Shown: positions 52,320 through 60,792, counted from the stretch's first letter. The stretch is 64,000 nt of DNA from CAYZNE01 sp964461035 (GCA_964461035.1 CAYWRI010000004.1:1-64000); one strand, 5' to 3'. Numbers and translations: made by a program. The notes: generated by a model from the letters alone, not told the origin.

Positions 52320-52626
52320 TAATTTGCATTATCAAATCATCTTTTATAAATATTATTAAACTCATAGGAGTATATGCAAAAATCATATTACAAGAAGGGA
52401 TGGGGTTTTATGTGTAAAGATTGATTCGAACGAGAGTCAGGTCTGTTTGCTTTGAATAAATAAAAAAATCATAAGCAAATAAAAAATGTAGGAATCATAT
52501 ATATTTATCTTTCTGTTTATTTATAAATGAGTGTGATTAATCATAATATAACAAATAGATAATTTTGTTTAAAAAAACAAAAAATTTAAAATAATTGAAA
52601 AAATCATGAAATGTGTGAGGTATAAA
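52320..52626. other. Intergenic region with a short GC-richer island
   Basis: About 307 bases. 52388-52463 is GC-richer than its surroundings and is bracketed by direct repeats aaaaatcata (52378-52387 and 52464-52473). No open frame, no tRNA fold and no clear inverted ends. It may be an old short insertion. The rest carries a TATA-like tatttataaatg (52516-52529). Confidence 0.4.
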
Positions 52627-53082
52627 ATGGTTAAAAAACAAAATAACGAAATAAAAAAATTATACAGATCTAAAGAAGATAAAATGATTGCAGGAGTTTG
52701 TGGAGGAGTTGCAGATTACTTTCAAATTGATCCTGTATGGGTTCGACTTGTAGCAGTATTATTAATTTTTGCTGATGGAATAGGAATAATAATGTATTTA
52801 TTAGCCTGGATTTTAATACCTGAAAATCCTGATCAATCCTCAACCAAGAAAACAAAATTTGAAGAAGCATGGGGTAATATAAAAAATCATAAATATTCTA
52901 GAAATAAAACTGAAAAAACCTGTTGTTTTAGAAATAATAAAAATATTTTTCTAGGAGTCATATTAGTAATAATTGGTGTTATTGCGCTTTTAAATTCAAC
53001 ACATTGGATTGATTCAAAGTTTATTTGGCCTTCATTAATAATTCTTTTGGGAATATTTCTTCTTGCAAGGAGATCGAGGTAA
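52627..53082 (+). CDS. PspC-domain membrane protein
   Basis: 151 residues from ATG 52627, preceded by gtgaggt; the earlier ATG 52606 lacks such a signal. PspC domain: LYRSKEDKMIAGVCGGVADY, FQIDPVWVRLVAVLLIF, then two further membrane segments (GVILVIIGVIALLNSTHWI, FIWPSLIILLGIFLLARRSR) of the DUF5668 type. PspC-like proteins take part in envelope-stress responses. The next gene starts two bases after its stop. Confidence 0.87.
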   Translation: MVKKQNNEIKKLYRSKEDKMIAGVCGGVADYFQIDPVWVRLVAVLLIFADGIGIIMYLLAWILIPENPDQSSTKKTKFEEAWGNIKNHKYSRNKTEKTCCFRNNKNIFLGVILVIIGVIALLNSTHWIDSKFIWPSLIILLGIFLLARRSR

Positions 53083-53084
53083 AA

Positions 53085-53954
53085 ATGAGAAATAAAAAAG
53101 CACATTTCATGGGTTGGGCATTAATAGTTATCGGTCTTGCTATTTTATTAAGTAGTTTAGGAATAATTCAAATAAGTTATTTCATTCTTCTTTTAAAGTA
53201 TTGGCCCATAATATTAATTATTATTGGTTTAGCAATGATATTTAGAATGAAATGGATTGCCAATATATTAGGTCTTCTTTTAATCTTTGGACTGACTTTA
53301 TCTTTAATTGCACCGCACTCTAATTCAGCAGAATCAATTGAAATAAATGAAAGTGTATATTCTTCAAAAGAAATAAAATCTGCAAATCTTGAATTAGAAT
53401 ATGGTGCAGGAAATATAATGATTGGTCAAGACGAGAACACAAAAATACTTGATTATAGTATTAAAACAAATAATAATTCTCTTCCAAAAATAGATTATGA
53501 TATAATTGGAAGTAAGTTAGATTTTAAAATACAAAAATCGAAAATCAAATCCGATTTAATAGATACAGCCGATGATTCTTGGACAATTTTTTTATCGGAT
53601 GAAATCACTTATGATATTGATTTGAAGTATGGCGCAGTAAACTCAAACATTGATTTAAGTGAGTTAAAAGTTAAAGAATTAAGTATTGATTCTGGTGCAT
53701 GTAAAAGTGAAATAAAATTTGGAAATTATCCTACAACTGTTGAAATAAATACGGGCGCAAGTTCAAATATCTTTACCTTTCCAAAAAATATCGGTGTTAA
53801 AATCATATTTGATGGAGGATTAAGTTCAACAGATTTTGATGGTTTTCTTAAGACAGGTCATGAATACACTACTGAAAACTATGAAGAGAGTCAGGATCAT
53901 ATAGAAATAAAAATATCTGCAGGTTTAGCAAGTTTTAATAGTGAATTTTATTAA
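53085..53954 (+). CDS. LiaF/toastrack-type membrane protein
   Basis: 289 residues from ATG 53085 with gaggt eight bases upstream. Three N-terminal membrane segments (MGWALIVIGLAILLSSLGII, YWPIILIIIGLAMIFRM, ANILGLLLIFGLTLSLIAPH) precede a beta-helical toastrack domain (about 90-289; LEYGAGNIMIGQDENTK, SELKVKELSIDSGACKSEIK, EINTGASSNIFTF, SAGLASFNSEFY). PspC-toastrack pairs are a known envelope-stress sensing module. Co-translated with the PspC gene. Confidence 0.82.
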   Translation: MRNKKAHFMGWALIVIGLAILLSSLGIIQISYFILLLKYWPIILIIIGLAMIFRMKWIANILGLLLIFGLTLSLIAPHSNSAESIEINESVYSSKEIKSANLELEYGAGNIMIGQDENTKILDYSIKTNNNSLPKIDYDIIGSKLDFKIQKSKIKSDLIDTADDSWTIFLSDEITYDIDLKYGAVNSNIDLSELKVKELSIDSGACKSEIKFGNYPTTVEINTGASSNIFTFPKNIGVKIIFDGGLSSTDFDGFLKTGHEYTTENYEESQDHIEIKISAGLASFNSEFY

Positions 53955-54085
53955 TTTATTTTTTTATTTTTGTTTTACGCATCCTCCATTTATTTTTTCA
54001 ATCTGGTGCTTTTTTAAATATCTTTATTATTCAATACAAAAGTATTTAAATAATAACTATTATATAATAACTACGGGGTTAATTT

Positions 54086-54898
54086 ATGATAGATAATATA
54101 ATATTTCTAGGAACGGCAGGAGATGCTGTAGTCTACGGCAAACAACATCGAGCATCAGGAGGAATTATTCTAAAATTAGAAAGAATGCAATTTCATCTAG
54201 ATCCTGGACCAGGAGCAATTGTTAGAGCACAACAAATGAAACTTAATATTAGAGAAACAACTGCAATACTTGTTTCAAACAGAAGTATTCTTAGAAGTTC
54301 GGATTTAAATTCATTAGTTGGTGGAATGACTTATGAAGGATTAGATCATAAGGGTGTAGTTATTGCTAAAAAAAATGTTGTTCAAGCTTCAGAAGAATCT
54401 TTAAAAACTCCGATTTTACAAGATGAAGCAAAGAATTTTATTGAAAGAATTATAGGTCTGGAACCAGATCAGAGAGTCGGTATTGGAAATATAGAAATTA
54501 AATCAACTTTTTGTCATGAAGTTGATAGTATAGGCTTTAAAATTATAACGCCTCATTATATAATAGGTTATACATCAGATACTGAGTATTCTGAGAAATT
54601 AGTTCAAGAATTTAAAGATTGTAACATTCTCCTTGTTAATTGTAAAAATCCTGAATCTGTAACTGAAAAACATGCAATGAATACTCTTAATGTTATAAAA
54701 TTGGCAGAAAAAATAAAACCTGATCTTTTAGTAATGACTGGTTTTGGAATAAAAATGTTAGAACAAAATCCTATAGCCGAAGCAAGAAAAGTTCAGAAAG
54801 ATACAGGAATACAGGTTATAGCTGCTAAAGATGGATTAATATTAAATCCTGATTCTTATTCTTCAGGTAAAAAACAAACTCAATTAGCTAATTTTTAA
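54086..54898 (+). CDS. MBL-fold protein with degenerate metal site
   Basis: 270 residues. The fold is visible from NIIFLGTAGDAVVYGKQHRA, ILKLERMQFHLDPGPGAIVR, and later FCHEVDSIGFKI and IGYTSDTEYSEKL. Where active enzymes have HxHxDH, this protein reads LVSNRSILRSSDLNSLVGGM, so the first three metal ligands are lost while the DPGPG, a later His and the Asp in TSDT remain. Probably inactive as a standard hydrolase or using a different site. Conserved archaeal relatives exist in this style. Confidence 0.7.
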   Translation: MIDNIIFLGTAGDAVVYGKQHRASGGIILKLERMQFHLDPGPGAIVRAQQMKLNIRETTAILVSNRSILRSSDLNSLVGGMTYEGLDHKGVVIAKKNVVQASEESLKTPILQDEAKNFIERIIGLEPDQRVGIGNIEIKSTFCHEVDSIGFKIITPHYIIGYTSDTEYSEKLVQEFKDCNILLVNCKNPESVTEKHAMNTLNVIKLAEKIKPDLLVMTGFGIKMLEQNPIAEARKVQKDTGIQVIAAKDGLILNPDSYSSGKKQTQLANF

Positions 54899-55329
54899 TT
54901 CTTTAATTTATAATGGAGATAAAAGAGTCCTGAAATTATTAATATGGGTAAAGACATTATCAAGAATGTTCCTAATTTTTTATATGTGTGAAAAAATAAA
55001 GTCATTACAATACATAATCCTAAAAAAATATAAGAACCTATTTTTTCATTTTTCCAGGCAATAATTAATCCTGCAAGTAAGATGAAAGAGGGAATAAGAT
55101 GAATAATAAAACCCATGAGTTTTAACCAAATTGATCCTGGTTCAGCAAATGATGATATAACTAGTATAAATGATATAAATAGTATAAATATTATGCTAAC
55201 TACTCTAGGAATCAGATAAATTATTTTATTAAAATTAGCTGTTTTATTTATTTTTGTTTTAGATTCAAAATTCGAATTTAATTTCTGTTTTGATTTTGTT
55301 GATTTAGATTTAACTTGTTTTTTTGCCAT
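54895..55329 (-). CDS. Small membrane protein
   Basis: 144 residues with a Lys/Ser-rich cytoplasmic start (KKQVKSKSTKSKQKLNSNFE) and about four hydrophobic segments (IIFILFISFILVISSFA, FIIHLIPSFILLAGLIIAW, IGSYIFLGLCIVMTLFF, FLIMSLPILIISGLFYL). No family recognised. Its end overlaps by four bases the converging MBL-fold gene. Confidence 0.55.
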   Translation of the reverse strand: MAKKQVKSKSTKSKQKLNSNFESKTKINKTANFNKIIYLIPRVVSIIFILFISFILVISSFAEPGSIWLKLMGFIIHLIPSFILLAGLIIAWKNEKIGSYIFLGLCIVMTLFFHTYKKLGTFLIMSLPILIISGLFYLHYKLKN

Positions 55330-55444
55330 AATACTTATCTTAGAACAATTAAATTATAAACTTTTTGCTTGAATAAATATATTTGTGATATATTAAGTTC
55401 AATAAAATTTGAGTTTTTAATTGATAGTATATTATTTGATGATT

Positions 55445-56161
55445 TTATTTTCCTAATTTCCAGAGCATGTCAAAATAATTTTTAAATGTTTTAGCACAAT
55501 CCTCATTTTCAATAAGAATGGTTGTTATTTCATTTTTTCCAATTATTCCAATAGCCGTTTTATTTCCATAAATTAAATATCCTGTTTTAGAAACGAATTC
55601 TTTTGGTAATATTCGCAAGTTTTCTTTTTTTACGAATTTTTTAATTTCATTTGTTTTATTAGTTTCTGCTTGTATAATTTTTAGATTCATTTTCTTAAAT
55701 TTTTGTTCTATAAATTTTTTTGAAAATTTTAGTGTATCGCCAAAAAAATATCCGCCACCAACCCAACAGGCATCTTTTTTGCTGGTAAGTGCATCTTCTA
55801 TGATTGATTTTGCACCTTGTATACCTATAAAAACACTAATTAGTGGATTTTCATTTTTTTCTTTGAATTCTTTATTTAATTGGGGCATAATATTTTCCAA
55901 TATGTGTTTTTTTTCTTCCAAAAATATTTGTAAGTTTTTGGGATCTGTTGCAACATAAAGATGTATACTATTTTTTTCAACTTGACTGACAAGGCCTTTT
56001 CTTAAAAGGATATTCAAGTTATCGTAAATTGTTCGTCTATGAAGTTCTGACTCTTTTGAAAGGCTTACTGCTGATGCTTCTTTTAGTTTCAGAAGGGTTA
56101 AGTAAACTTTGCTTTCTGTTTCTGAAAATCCTAATTTTTGAAGTGAAGTTAATGCGTCCAT
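55445..56161 (-). CDS. TrmB-family transcriptional regulator
   Basis: 238 residues from ATG 56161. N-terminal winged helix (LTSLQKLGFSETESKVYLTL, RRTIYDNLNILLRKGLVSQV), a helical linker (EEKKHILENIMPQLNKEF), and a C-terminal domain with VFIGIQGAKSIIEDALTSK and KTGYLIYGNKTAIGIIGKNE, as in TrmB. The start at 56161 is supported by a TATA-like tatttaaatactt about 25 bases upstream. It is divergent from the terpenoid-cyclase-like/methyltransferase gene. Confidence 0.85.
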   Translation of the reverse strand: MDALTSLQKLGFSETESKVYLTLLKLKEASAVSLSKESELHRRTIYDNLNILLRKGLVSQVEKNSIHLYVATDPKNLQIFLEEKKHILENIMPQLNKEFKEKNENPLISVFIGIQGAKSIIEDALTSKKDACWVGGGYFFGDTLKFSKKFIEQKFKKMNLKIIQAETNKTNEIKKFVKKENLRILPKEFVSKTGYLIYGNKTAIGIIGKNEITTILIENEDCAKTFKNYFDMLWKLGK

Positions 56162-56165
56162 ATAC

Positions 56166-56183
56166 CTTAATAATCTTATTAAG
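56166..56183. promoter_or_regulatory. Inverted repeat at the start of the TrmB-type gene
   Basis: cttaataa-tc-ttattaag, a perfect eight-base inverted repeat around two bases. It lies five bases before the TrmB-type ATG and adjoins its TATA-like tract, between the divergent promoters. A good candidate for an autoregulatory operator. Confidence 0.45.
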
Positions 56184-56257
56184 TATTTAAATATTCTGAT
56201 TTTGGTGTTGCTTTTCCCACACACACAATTAAATGTTATTTTAAATTATTATTAGAA

Positions 56258-57709
56258 ATGGGTAAAAAGAATTGTTTAGAAGATTGCTTAACCAGTATTA
56301 TTAGTCCAAGAGGTAATTTCTCAATTGAGCATTATTTTATGCCTGCTTTAGCTATTGAACTCGGTTTAAGGGAAGGAGTGGTTCTTGAAACTAGATTAGT
56401 GAAGTATGTGAAAGAATTGTTAGAAAAAACTGAGGAAAAAGGGCTTTGGAGATGGAATGCTTCGAAATTAGTTGATTATGATGATACATTGACCTCAAGA
56501 AATTTTTTTGCATTATTATATGAAACGAGAACATCAAAAATACCATTACACACTTCTAGTGAGGGAGCGATTTATACTTATTTTGGGGGTGTTGAAGCAA
56601 AACATAACAATTCTATAGACTTGATAATAAATGTGCGATTATTAGATAATATACTAAACTTAGAAATGCAAACTGAAAATTATGATTACCTATTAGATTA
56701 TTTAATATCAAAAAAAGAGGACTTTTTTAAACCGGTTGAAGAAATATCAAAATATTACCTTTCAGAAGGTTTTTTAGTATATTCATTAAGTAAGATTTCA
56801 ACACAAATAGGAATAGATATAGATGATGTTATTCATGCAAAATTATTAAGATTTAATAGTTCTATAGATGTTGCATTGGCATTACTTGCATCTCCAAGAA
56901 ATAAAAAATTACAAAAATTATATACTGAATATCAGAATCAACACAGTTCCTCAGAATTATATCTTTTTCAGGAGCCAAGTACCAATTCTAAGTTTAGAAG
57001 CAAAATTTTAGAATACGTTATTAATCAAGCTGCGAAATCTATATCAAGACATAGCTTTGATGAAGTAATCGCTAAAATTTATGCAGGGAAGGGGAAAACT
57101 CTTTATTCTTATGAGACAGATGCAAGTTCACTTAAATCTTTAATGAATGAATTGAGAATTTGCGCAAATGCTAGTTTAACTGAACTTGCAGTAGGTACAG
57201 GAAATTTTTTGCAACATTTGATTCCAGATTATTTCAACATTTTAGGTATTGATATTTCTCAGTGTATGATTAATCACGCTAAAGAAAAAGTTGGAAATAA
57301 AGTAAGGTTTGAATTGATTGATGCGATGAATTTTTCAAATTTATCCCACGCAATCTACTGTACAAATTTTATTGACCTATGTTCCTCAGGAAATGTAGAA
57401 ATATGGGTGGATAATATTGATAAAGCAAGAGGATTATTAAAAAATATGATTAGTAATATTGATTATCAAGGTTACTTTTTTTTACACAAAAAAAATAGTA
57501 AAATAATTAAAGGGTATCAATTAATTCAAGAAAAAGAAATTCGGGGGTATCATCTTTCTCAAACTTATTTATATCAAAGTTCAGATAAAACTATTAGAAG
57601 AACATACAATAAAACCTCAATTCCTTTTGATGAATTTAATATAAATCTTTTGAAATTAGGGCTTAGAAGAATAGTAGAAAATACTGCTTGGATTGTATAT
57701 CAAAAATAA
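56258..57709 (+). CDS. Terpenoid-cyclase-like domain fused to a SAM methyltransferase
   Basis: 483 residues. N-terminal half (about 1-250) looks like an (alpha/alpha)6 terpenoid-cyclase/prenyltransferase toroid: WRWNASKLVDYDDTLTSRNF carries a D-x-D-D motif like the acid motif of class II cyclases, SIDLIINVRLLDNIL resembles the family's VNANVLLYL segment, and ISKYYLSEGFLVYSLSKI its Y-R helix. C-terminal half (about 300-483) is a class I methyltransferase (SLTELAVGTGNFLQHLIPDY motif I, ILGIDISQCMINHAKEKV motif II). Possibly cyclises and methylates an isoprenoid, or only the fold is retained. Divergent from a TrmB-type regulator. Confidence 0.6.
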   Translation: MGKKNCLEDCLTSIISPRGNFSIEHYFMPALAIELGLREGVVLETRLVKYVKELLEKTEEKGLWRWNASKLVDYDDTLTSRNFFALLYETRTSKIPLHTSSEGAIYTYFGGVEAKHNNSIDLIINVRLLDNILNLEMQTENYDYLLDYLISKKEDFFKPVEEISKYYLSEGFLVYSLSKISTQIGIDIDDVIHAKLLRFNSSIDVALALLASPRNKKLQKLYTEYQNQHSSSELYLFQEPSTNSKFRSKILEYVINQAAKSISRHSFDEVIAKIYAGKGKTLYSYETDASSLKSLMNELRICANASLTELAVGTGNFLQHLIPDYFNILGIDISQCMINHAKEKVGNKVRFELIDAMNFSNLSHAIYCTNFIDLCSSGNVEIWVDNIDKARGLLKNMISNIDYQGYFFLHKKNSKIIKGYQLIQEKEIRGYHLSQTYLYQSSDKTIRRTYNKTSIPFDEFNINLLKLGLRRIVENTAWIVYQK

Positions 57710-57854
57710 AATTACCAACTTTAAAAACTCAAACTTTACTTTTCAGATGAAATTTGATCATACTTTGCATAGTTAAAGAACTTACAGGAATTTAATGATT
57801 CCAACGCTTTAATTTCTCTACTTCAATTGCTTTCGTTAAATTCAGATTAAACAA

Positions 57855-58100
57855 CTATTTCATTAGAGCGATTTTACCACGTGAATCAAATATGCCTTTA
57901 TCTAATTTAAATATTATCACGGGTTTGTCTCCTGAAGTGCTTTTTTCAGAGTTATCTGTATTAGATATCTTATAAGAATGAATACTTGTACTGCTATCTG
58001 AGTCTGCAACTACTGATTTAGTTGTTATTATTAATAAACTTACAATGCAAAAAATTGAGAATAAAGCAATAATATTATTTAAAAAATCGTTTTGTTTCAT
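57855..58100 (-). CDS. Small secreted or anchored protein
   Basis: 81 residues: basic N-terminus, hydrophobic segment (IIALFSIFCIVSLLIITTKS), a signal-peptide-like VVADSDS site and a Ser/Thr-rich mature part ending IFKLDKGIFDSRGKIALMK. No family recognised. A TATA-like tract (minus strand gtttataaataag) lies about 30 bases upstream. Confidence 0.45.
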   Translation of the reverse strand: MKQNDFLNNIIALFSIFCIVSLLIITTKSVVADSDSSTSIHSYKISNTDNSEKSTSGDKPVIIFKLDKGIFDSRGKIALMK

Positions 58101-58294
58101 CTTTAAACTAAAAGAACGTGAATCTTATTTATAAACTTTCTTTTTGTAATTTAGTAGATTCTTTTTTTAATGAATAATTTATTTATTATTAGAAGATTTG
58201 TTGTAATATCTTAATTAATGTCATCTTAAACTTAATATTTCAAAACATTTATATATAAAAGTATCTAATTATGAATATTAGTAGGGGTGAGGAC

Positions 58295-59032
58295 ATGGAA
58301 GAAGAATACGAAATTCTACCTAAAAGTGAAATAGATGAACTTAAACGAGAACTCAAAGCAATAAAAGAAAATCCTTTTGGAGATAAAACAGAAAGTATTA
58401 CTTTACTAGATTCTATGAATAAATTAACTGATGCTATTAATTCCTTATTAAATCTTTTTGAGAACACAAAAAAAGAATTAGCCGAGAATTATAAGAATTC
58501 TAATCCTACTGAAACAATGAATGAAATTCTTGAACAAAATCAGAAGATAGCTAAAGGAACTTTAGCAGTTGCAAATCTAGTTAAAGATCAAAAAATAGAT
58601 CTTGACAAAATACATTCGGCTATAACTGTACAACAAACAATTCCAAAAACTGTAAATCTTCCTCAAATTAATAGTACAAATCCTTTTGCAGGAGAGCCTG
58701 GTTTTTCTCAAAATACTCAGATTCCGCAAAATCAACAATCAAATATGCAACCAAATGCTTCTAAACAACAGAGTTCTATTCCGATTCCGATTCCATCAGT
58801 AAATCAGAATAATAATTTTTCAAATAATTCTAACCCTTTTGCAAATCAACCCTCTTTAGATAATATAAAAGATCCGTTTGCAGAAAATATTGATCAGCCC
58901 ACTCAAGATCCATTTGCAAATGATTCTGAAATGAATAACTTTAACTCTTCGTCAAATTCTAATAATAATTCAATGTCGAATCCGATTAAGCCCACTCAAC
59001 AAAAAAAAGGTTTATTTGGTAAAAGAAAATGA
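58295..59032 (+). CDS. Coiled-coil protein with Asn/Gln-rich, NPF-containing region
   Basis: 245 residues from ATG 58295, preceded by ggggtgagg; an ATG at 58271 lies before that signal. Coiled-coil about 1-110 (EILPKSEIDELKRELKAIKE), then a low-complexity Asn/Gln/Pro/Ser region with repeated NPFA/DPFA motifs (STNPFAGEPGF, SNPFANQPSLD, IKDPFAENI, QDPFANDSE), ending basic (QKKGLFGKRK). Likely a cytoplasmic scaffold; function unknown. The next gene overlaps by four bases. Confidence 0.6.
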   Translation: MEEEYEILPKSEIDELKRELKAIKENPFGDKTESITLLDSMNKLTDAINSLLNLFENTKKELAENYKNSNPTETMNEILEQNQKIAKGTLAVANLVKDQKIDLDKIHSAITVQQTIPKTVNLPQINSTNPFAGEPGFSQNTQIPQNQQSNMQPNASKQQSSIPIPIPSVNQNNNFSNNSNPFANQPSLDNIKDPFAENIDQPTQDPFANDSEMNNFNSSSNSNNNSMSNPIKPTQQKKGLFGKRK

Positions 59033-59313
59033 TTGATTTTGTAAGGGACACATTTTCTGAATTAGTTCTTTCTACTTCAATAAAGAATTTTTCAGAAATT
59101 ATTCAACCACCTATTAATAAGTTAGATTTTAAGTCAAAAGATGAAAATATAAATATTCAAAAATTAAAATCTATTTATGAAACTATTCTGCTTGTCGAAT
59201 CACAGTTCTCAAAAATTAAAAATAATAATTCTTGTAATCCCAAGAAAACAAATTTGCTAAATAAAAAAATTAAAAGATTAAAATCTTTAGTAGAAAATCG
59301 TGTATTAGAATAA
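59029..59313 (+). CDS. Hypothetical helical protein
   Basis: 94 residues starting at an ATGA overlap with the preceding coiled-coil gene, so translationally coupled. Helical: FVRDTFSELVLSTSIKNFSE, KLKSIYETILLVESQFSKIK, and a basic C-terminus. No family recognised; probably a partner of the upstream coiled-coil protein. Confidence 0.5.
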   Translation: MIDFVRDTFSELVLSTSIKNFSEIIQPPINKLDFKSKDENINIQKLKSIYETILLVESQFSKIKNNNSCNPKKTNLLNKKIKRLKSLVENRVLE

Positions 59314-59334
59314 AATAACTGTAGTTATTTTATT
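59309..59334. terminator. Perfect inverted repeat at the gene end
   Basis: aataaaataact-gt-agttattttatt: a 12-base perfect inverted repeat overlapping the stop codon of the gene at 59029-59313. Likely a transcription stop for the two-gene operon, with T-rich downstream sequence. Confidence 0.55.
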
Positions 59335-59373
59335 TTGAAAATCAAAGTAATAAATTGTAAAACCTAATTATTT

Positions 59374-59416
59374 CTAGAACAGAATGTAACCTCTGATTGA
59401 TTTAGAGGTACTCTAG
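59374..59416. terminator. Nested hairpin downstream of the histone-fold gene
   Basis: ctaga/tctag enclosing acctct/agaggt around nine bases. Followed on the plus strand by ttttat; on the minus strand it lies 25 bases past the stop of the histone-fold gene. Possibly a terminator or small structured RNA. Confidence 0.4.
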
Positions 59417-59440
59417 TTTTATAATGATTAATTAAAGACT

Positions 59441-59611
59441 TTATATGTCTTTAGCCATTACGGTTTTTCTATTATTACTTTCTGCTCTTGTAACTGCTTT
59501 CTTGATTAAGCTTTTTACTTCAACATCTAATGCTTCAATAAAATCGCTTGCAACATTTACTTCACCAACAACATCTTTTATTTTAGCTTTTACTATAACT
59601 AAATCAGCCAT
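59441..59611 (-). CDS. Small histone-fold DNA-binding protein (DUF1931-like)
   Basis: 56 residues: MADLVIVKAKIKDVVGEVNV, ASDFIEALDVEVKSLIKKAV, TRAESNNRKTVMAKDI. Histone-fold protomer with helix-strand loops and the conserved R-x-x-x-K-T-V pattern near the end; the opening LVIVKAKIKDVV is typical of DUF1931-type archaeal histone-like proteins. A gaggtg precedes the ATG, and a TATA-like tataaattac on the minus strand lies about 45 bases upstream. Likely compacts DNA. Confidence 0.8.
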   Translation of the reverse strand: MADLVIVKAKIKDVVGEVNVASDFIEALDVEVKSLIKKAVTRAESNNRKTVMAKDI

Positions 59612-59681
59612 TTTTTACACCTCACTATATTTATTTATAGAAATGCGGAAAGCGTAATTTATAAGTTTTTTGGAGATTTAG

Positions 59682-59865
59682 ACTATTATGAAACTTTCCG
59701 TGTTTGTGTGTGCGTCAGTGTTCGTATTGTCATTTTGTCTGACTGAAAGTCAGATAATGATGGCAAGGCTTGATGGAATAGATGGTGTTTTCGCACAAAG
59801 TGTGGAGTTATCGTTTAGGGAATAGGACACAAAAACATAAAAATTGTAAAGGGTTTCATAATAGC
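59682..59865. mobile_element. MITE-like insertion (184 bases) with target duplication
   Basis: Ends are inverted repeats: actattatgaaac (59682-59694) and gtttcataatagc (59853-59865), 12 of 13 matching. Immediately outside both ends is the direct repeat tggagatttag (59671-59681 and 59866-59876), an 11-base target duplication. The interior is richer in GC than the flanks and can form tctgact-gaa-agtcaga and tttgtgt/acacaaa. No transposase is encoded. Inserted between the histone-fold gene and the gene at 59952. Confidence 0.8.
59688..59825 (+). CDS. Possible 45-residue secreted peptide inside the MITE-like element
   Basis: ATG lies within the left inverted repeat. MKLSVFVCASVFVLSFCLTE has the form of a signal peptide, followed by SQIMMARLDGIDGVFAQSVE and LSFRE. 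A TATA-like tttataag (59659-59666) precedes it by about 25 bases, though that tract also serves the histone gene. Codon use is unlike the genome (many GTG, GCG), so this may be chance in a structured element. Confidence 0.2.
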   Translation: MKLSVFVCASVFVLSFCLTESQIMMARLDGIDGVFAQSVELSFRE

Positions 59866-59951
59866 TGGAGATTTAGTATATAAATTTAAATTATTATTGA
59901 AAAATTATGTTTAAATCTTGATGTTATATGCAATTCAGAAAAAATGCTCTT

Positions 59952-60620
59952 CTACCTGTTAGGTAAAGATTTAAAGATGCCAATGGTATGGTGATAATTT
60001 TCAGAATTATTAGATCTTAAGTCATTTTCGATTTTTGTTTCTTCAGAGATAGTGGGTTCTATTCCAAATCCCTTTTTTAAACCTTTCAACAACTGTTCAT
60101 ATTTTTCAACATCGGTTTCTCGAATTAATGTAACTACACTTCCTTGTTCTCGTGTGTATTGCAATGCTTTTCTAAATATTGTTCTCCACTTTTCTAAATT
60201 TATTAAGTCAGGATTTCTTATAATTGTTAAATCATACTTAGGTATGTTTTCTTCAGAACCCATAAATGGTAATACCCATGTAAAATCCTGAAGTGCATCT
60301 CCTCCTTCTAGTGGACCAGAGTTAAGAATATCATAACCTCTTTCAGCTCGATACACTCCAGATATCTTATGAATATTAATACCTACAACTGTTGAATTGG
60401 AGTAAGGAATATTAAATTCTGTTAAATGAAACACTTTTGTAACTAGTCCAATTTTTGCACTTGCTGCTCCAACATCCATTACCCACGGGTTTTCTCTTGG
60501 TTGATAATTAGGTGTTACATACTTCTGTAGTAGAAACAAATCTATTGCTTCACCTTCCTGTGGGAAATTCAATATTTGTTTATTCTTATTAATTTGTGAT
60601 GCTTTAATAATTGAATCCAT
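59952..60620 (-). CDS. Methyltransferase-fold hypothetical protein
   Basis: 222 residues. A Rossmann-like core: PWVMDVGAASAKIGLVTKVF (motif I-like), TVVGINIHKISGVYRAERGY, ILNSGPLEGGDALQDFTWVL, KYDLTIIRNPDLINLEKWRT and SVVTLIRETDVEKYEQLL. The glycine-rich loop is weak compared with active methyltransferases. Substrate unknown. Confidence 0.6.
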   Translation of the reverse strand: MDSIIKASQINKNKQILNFPQEGEAIDLFLLQKYVTPNYQPRENPWVMDVGAASAKIGLVTKVFHLTEFNIPYSNSTVVGINIHKISGVYRAERGYDILNSGPLEGGDALQDFTWVLPFMGSEENIPKYDLTIIRNPDLINLEKWRTIFRKALQYTREQGSVVTLIRETDVEKYEQLLKGLKKGFGIEPTISEETKIENDLRSNNSENYHHTIGIFKSLPNR

Positions 60621-60792
60621 TTATTTAGAAAATACATGATTATTTAAAAATTTAATTCTTTTAATCATTCTATAATAGGTTCAAGTGACTTTTGAGTTCA
60701 TAATTAAAAAAGTCATTTTTTACAATAACCTGAGTAATTTATTCAAACAATTAGAATTTATTAAACTTTTGTAATTAAAATGAACAATTAAG

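Noticed and set aside
52388..52463. tRNA-like fragment (gattcgaac on plus, gttcgaatc on minus)
   Set aside because: The bases flanking the T-loop-like sequence do not pair on either strand and no acceptor stem is found.
59445..59657. 70-codon plus-strand frame with hydrophobic product
   Set aside because: It is antisense to the histone-fold gene at 59441-59611, whose protein is conserved.
59682..59865. SRP RNA or other conserved house-keeping RNA
   Set aside because: The GC-rich interior suggested an RNA gene, but no SRP tetraloop region is present, and the target duplication with inverted ends explains it as an insertion.
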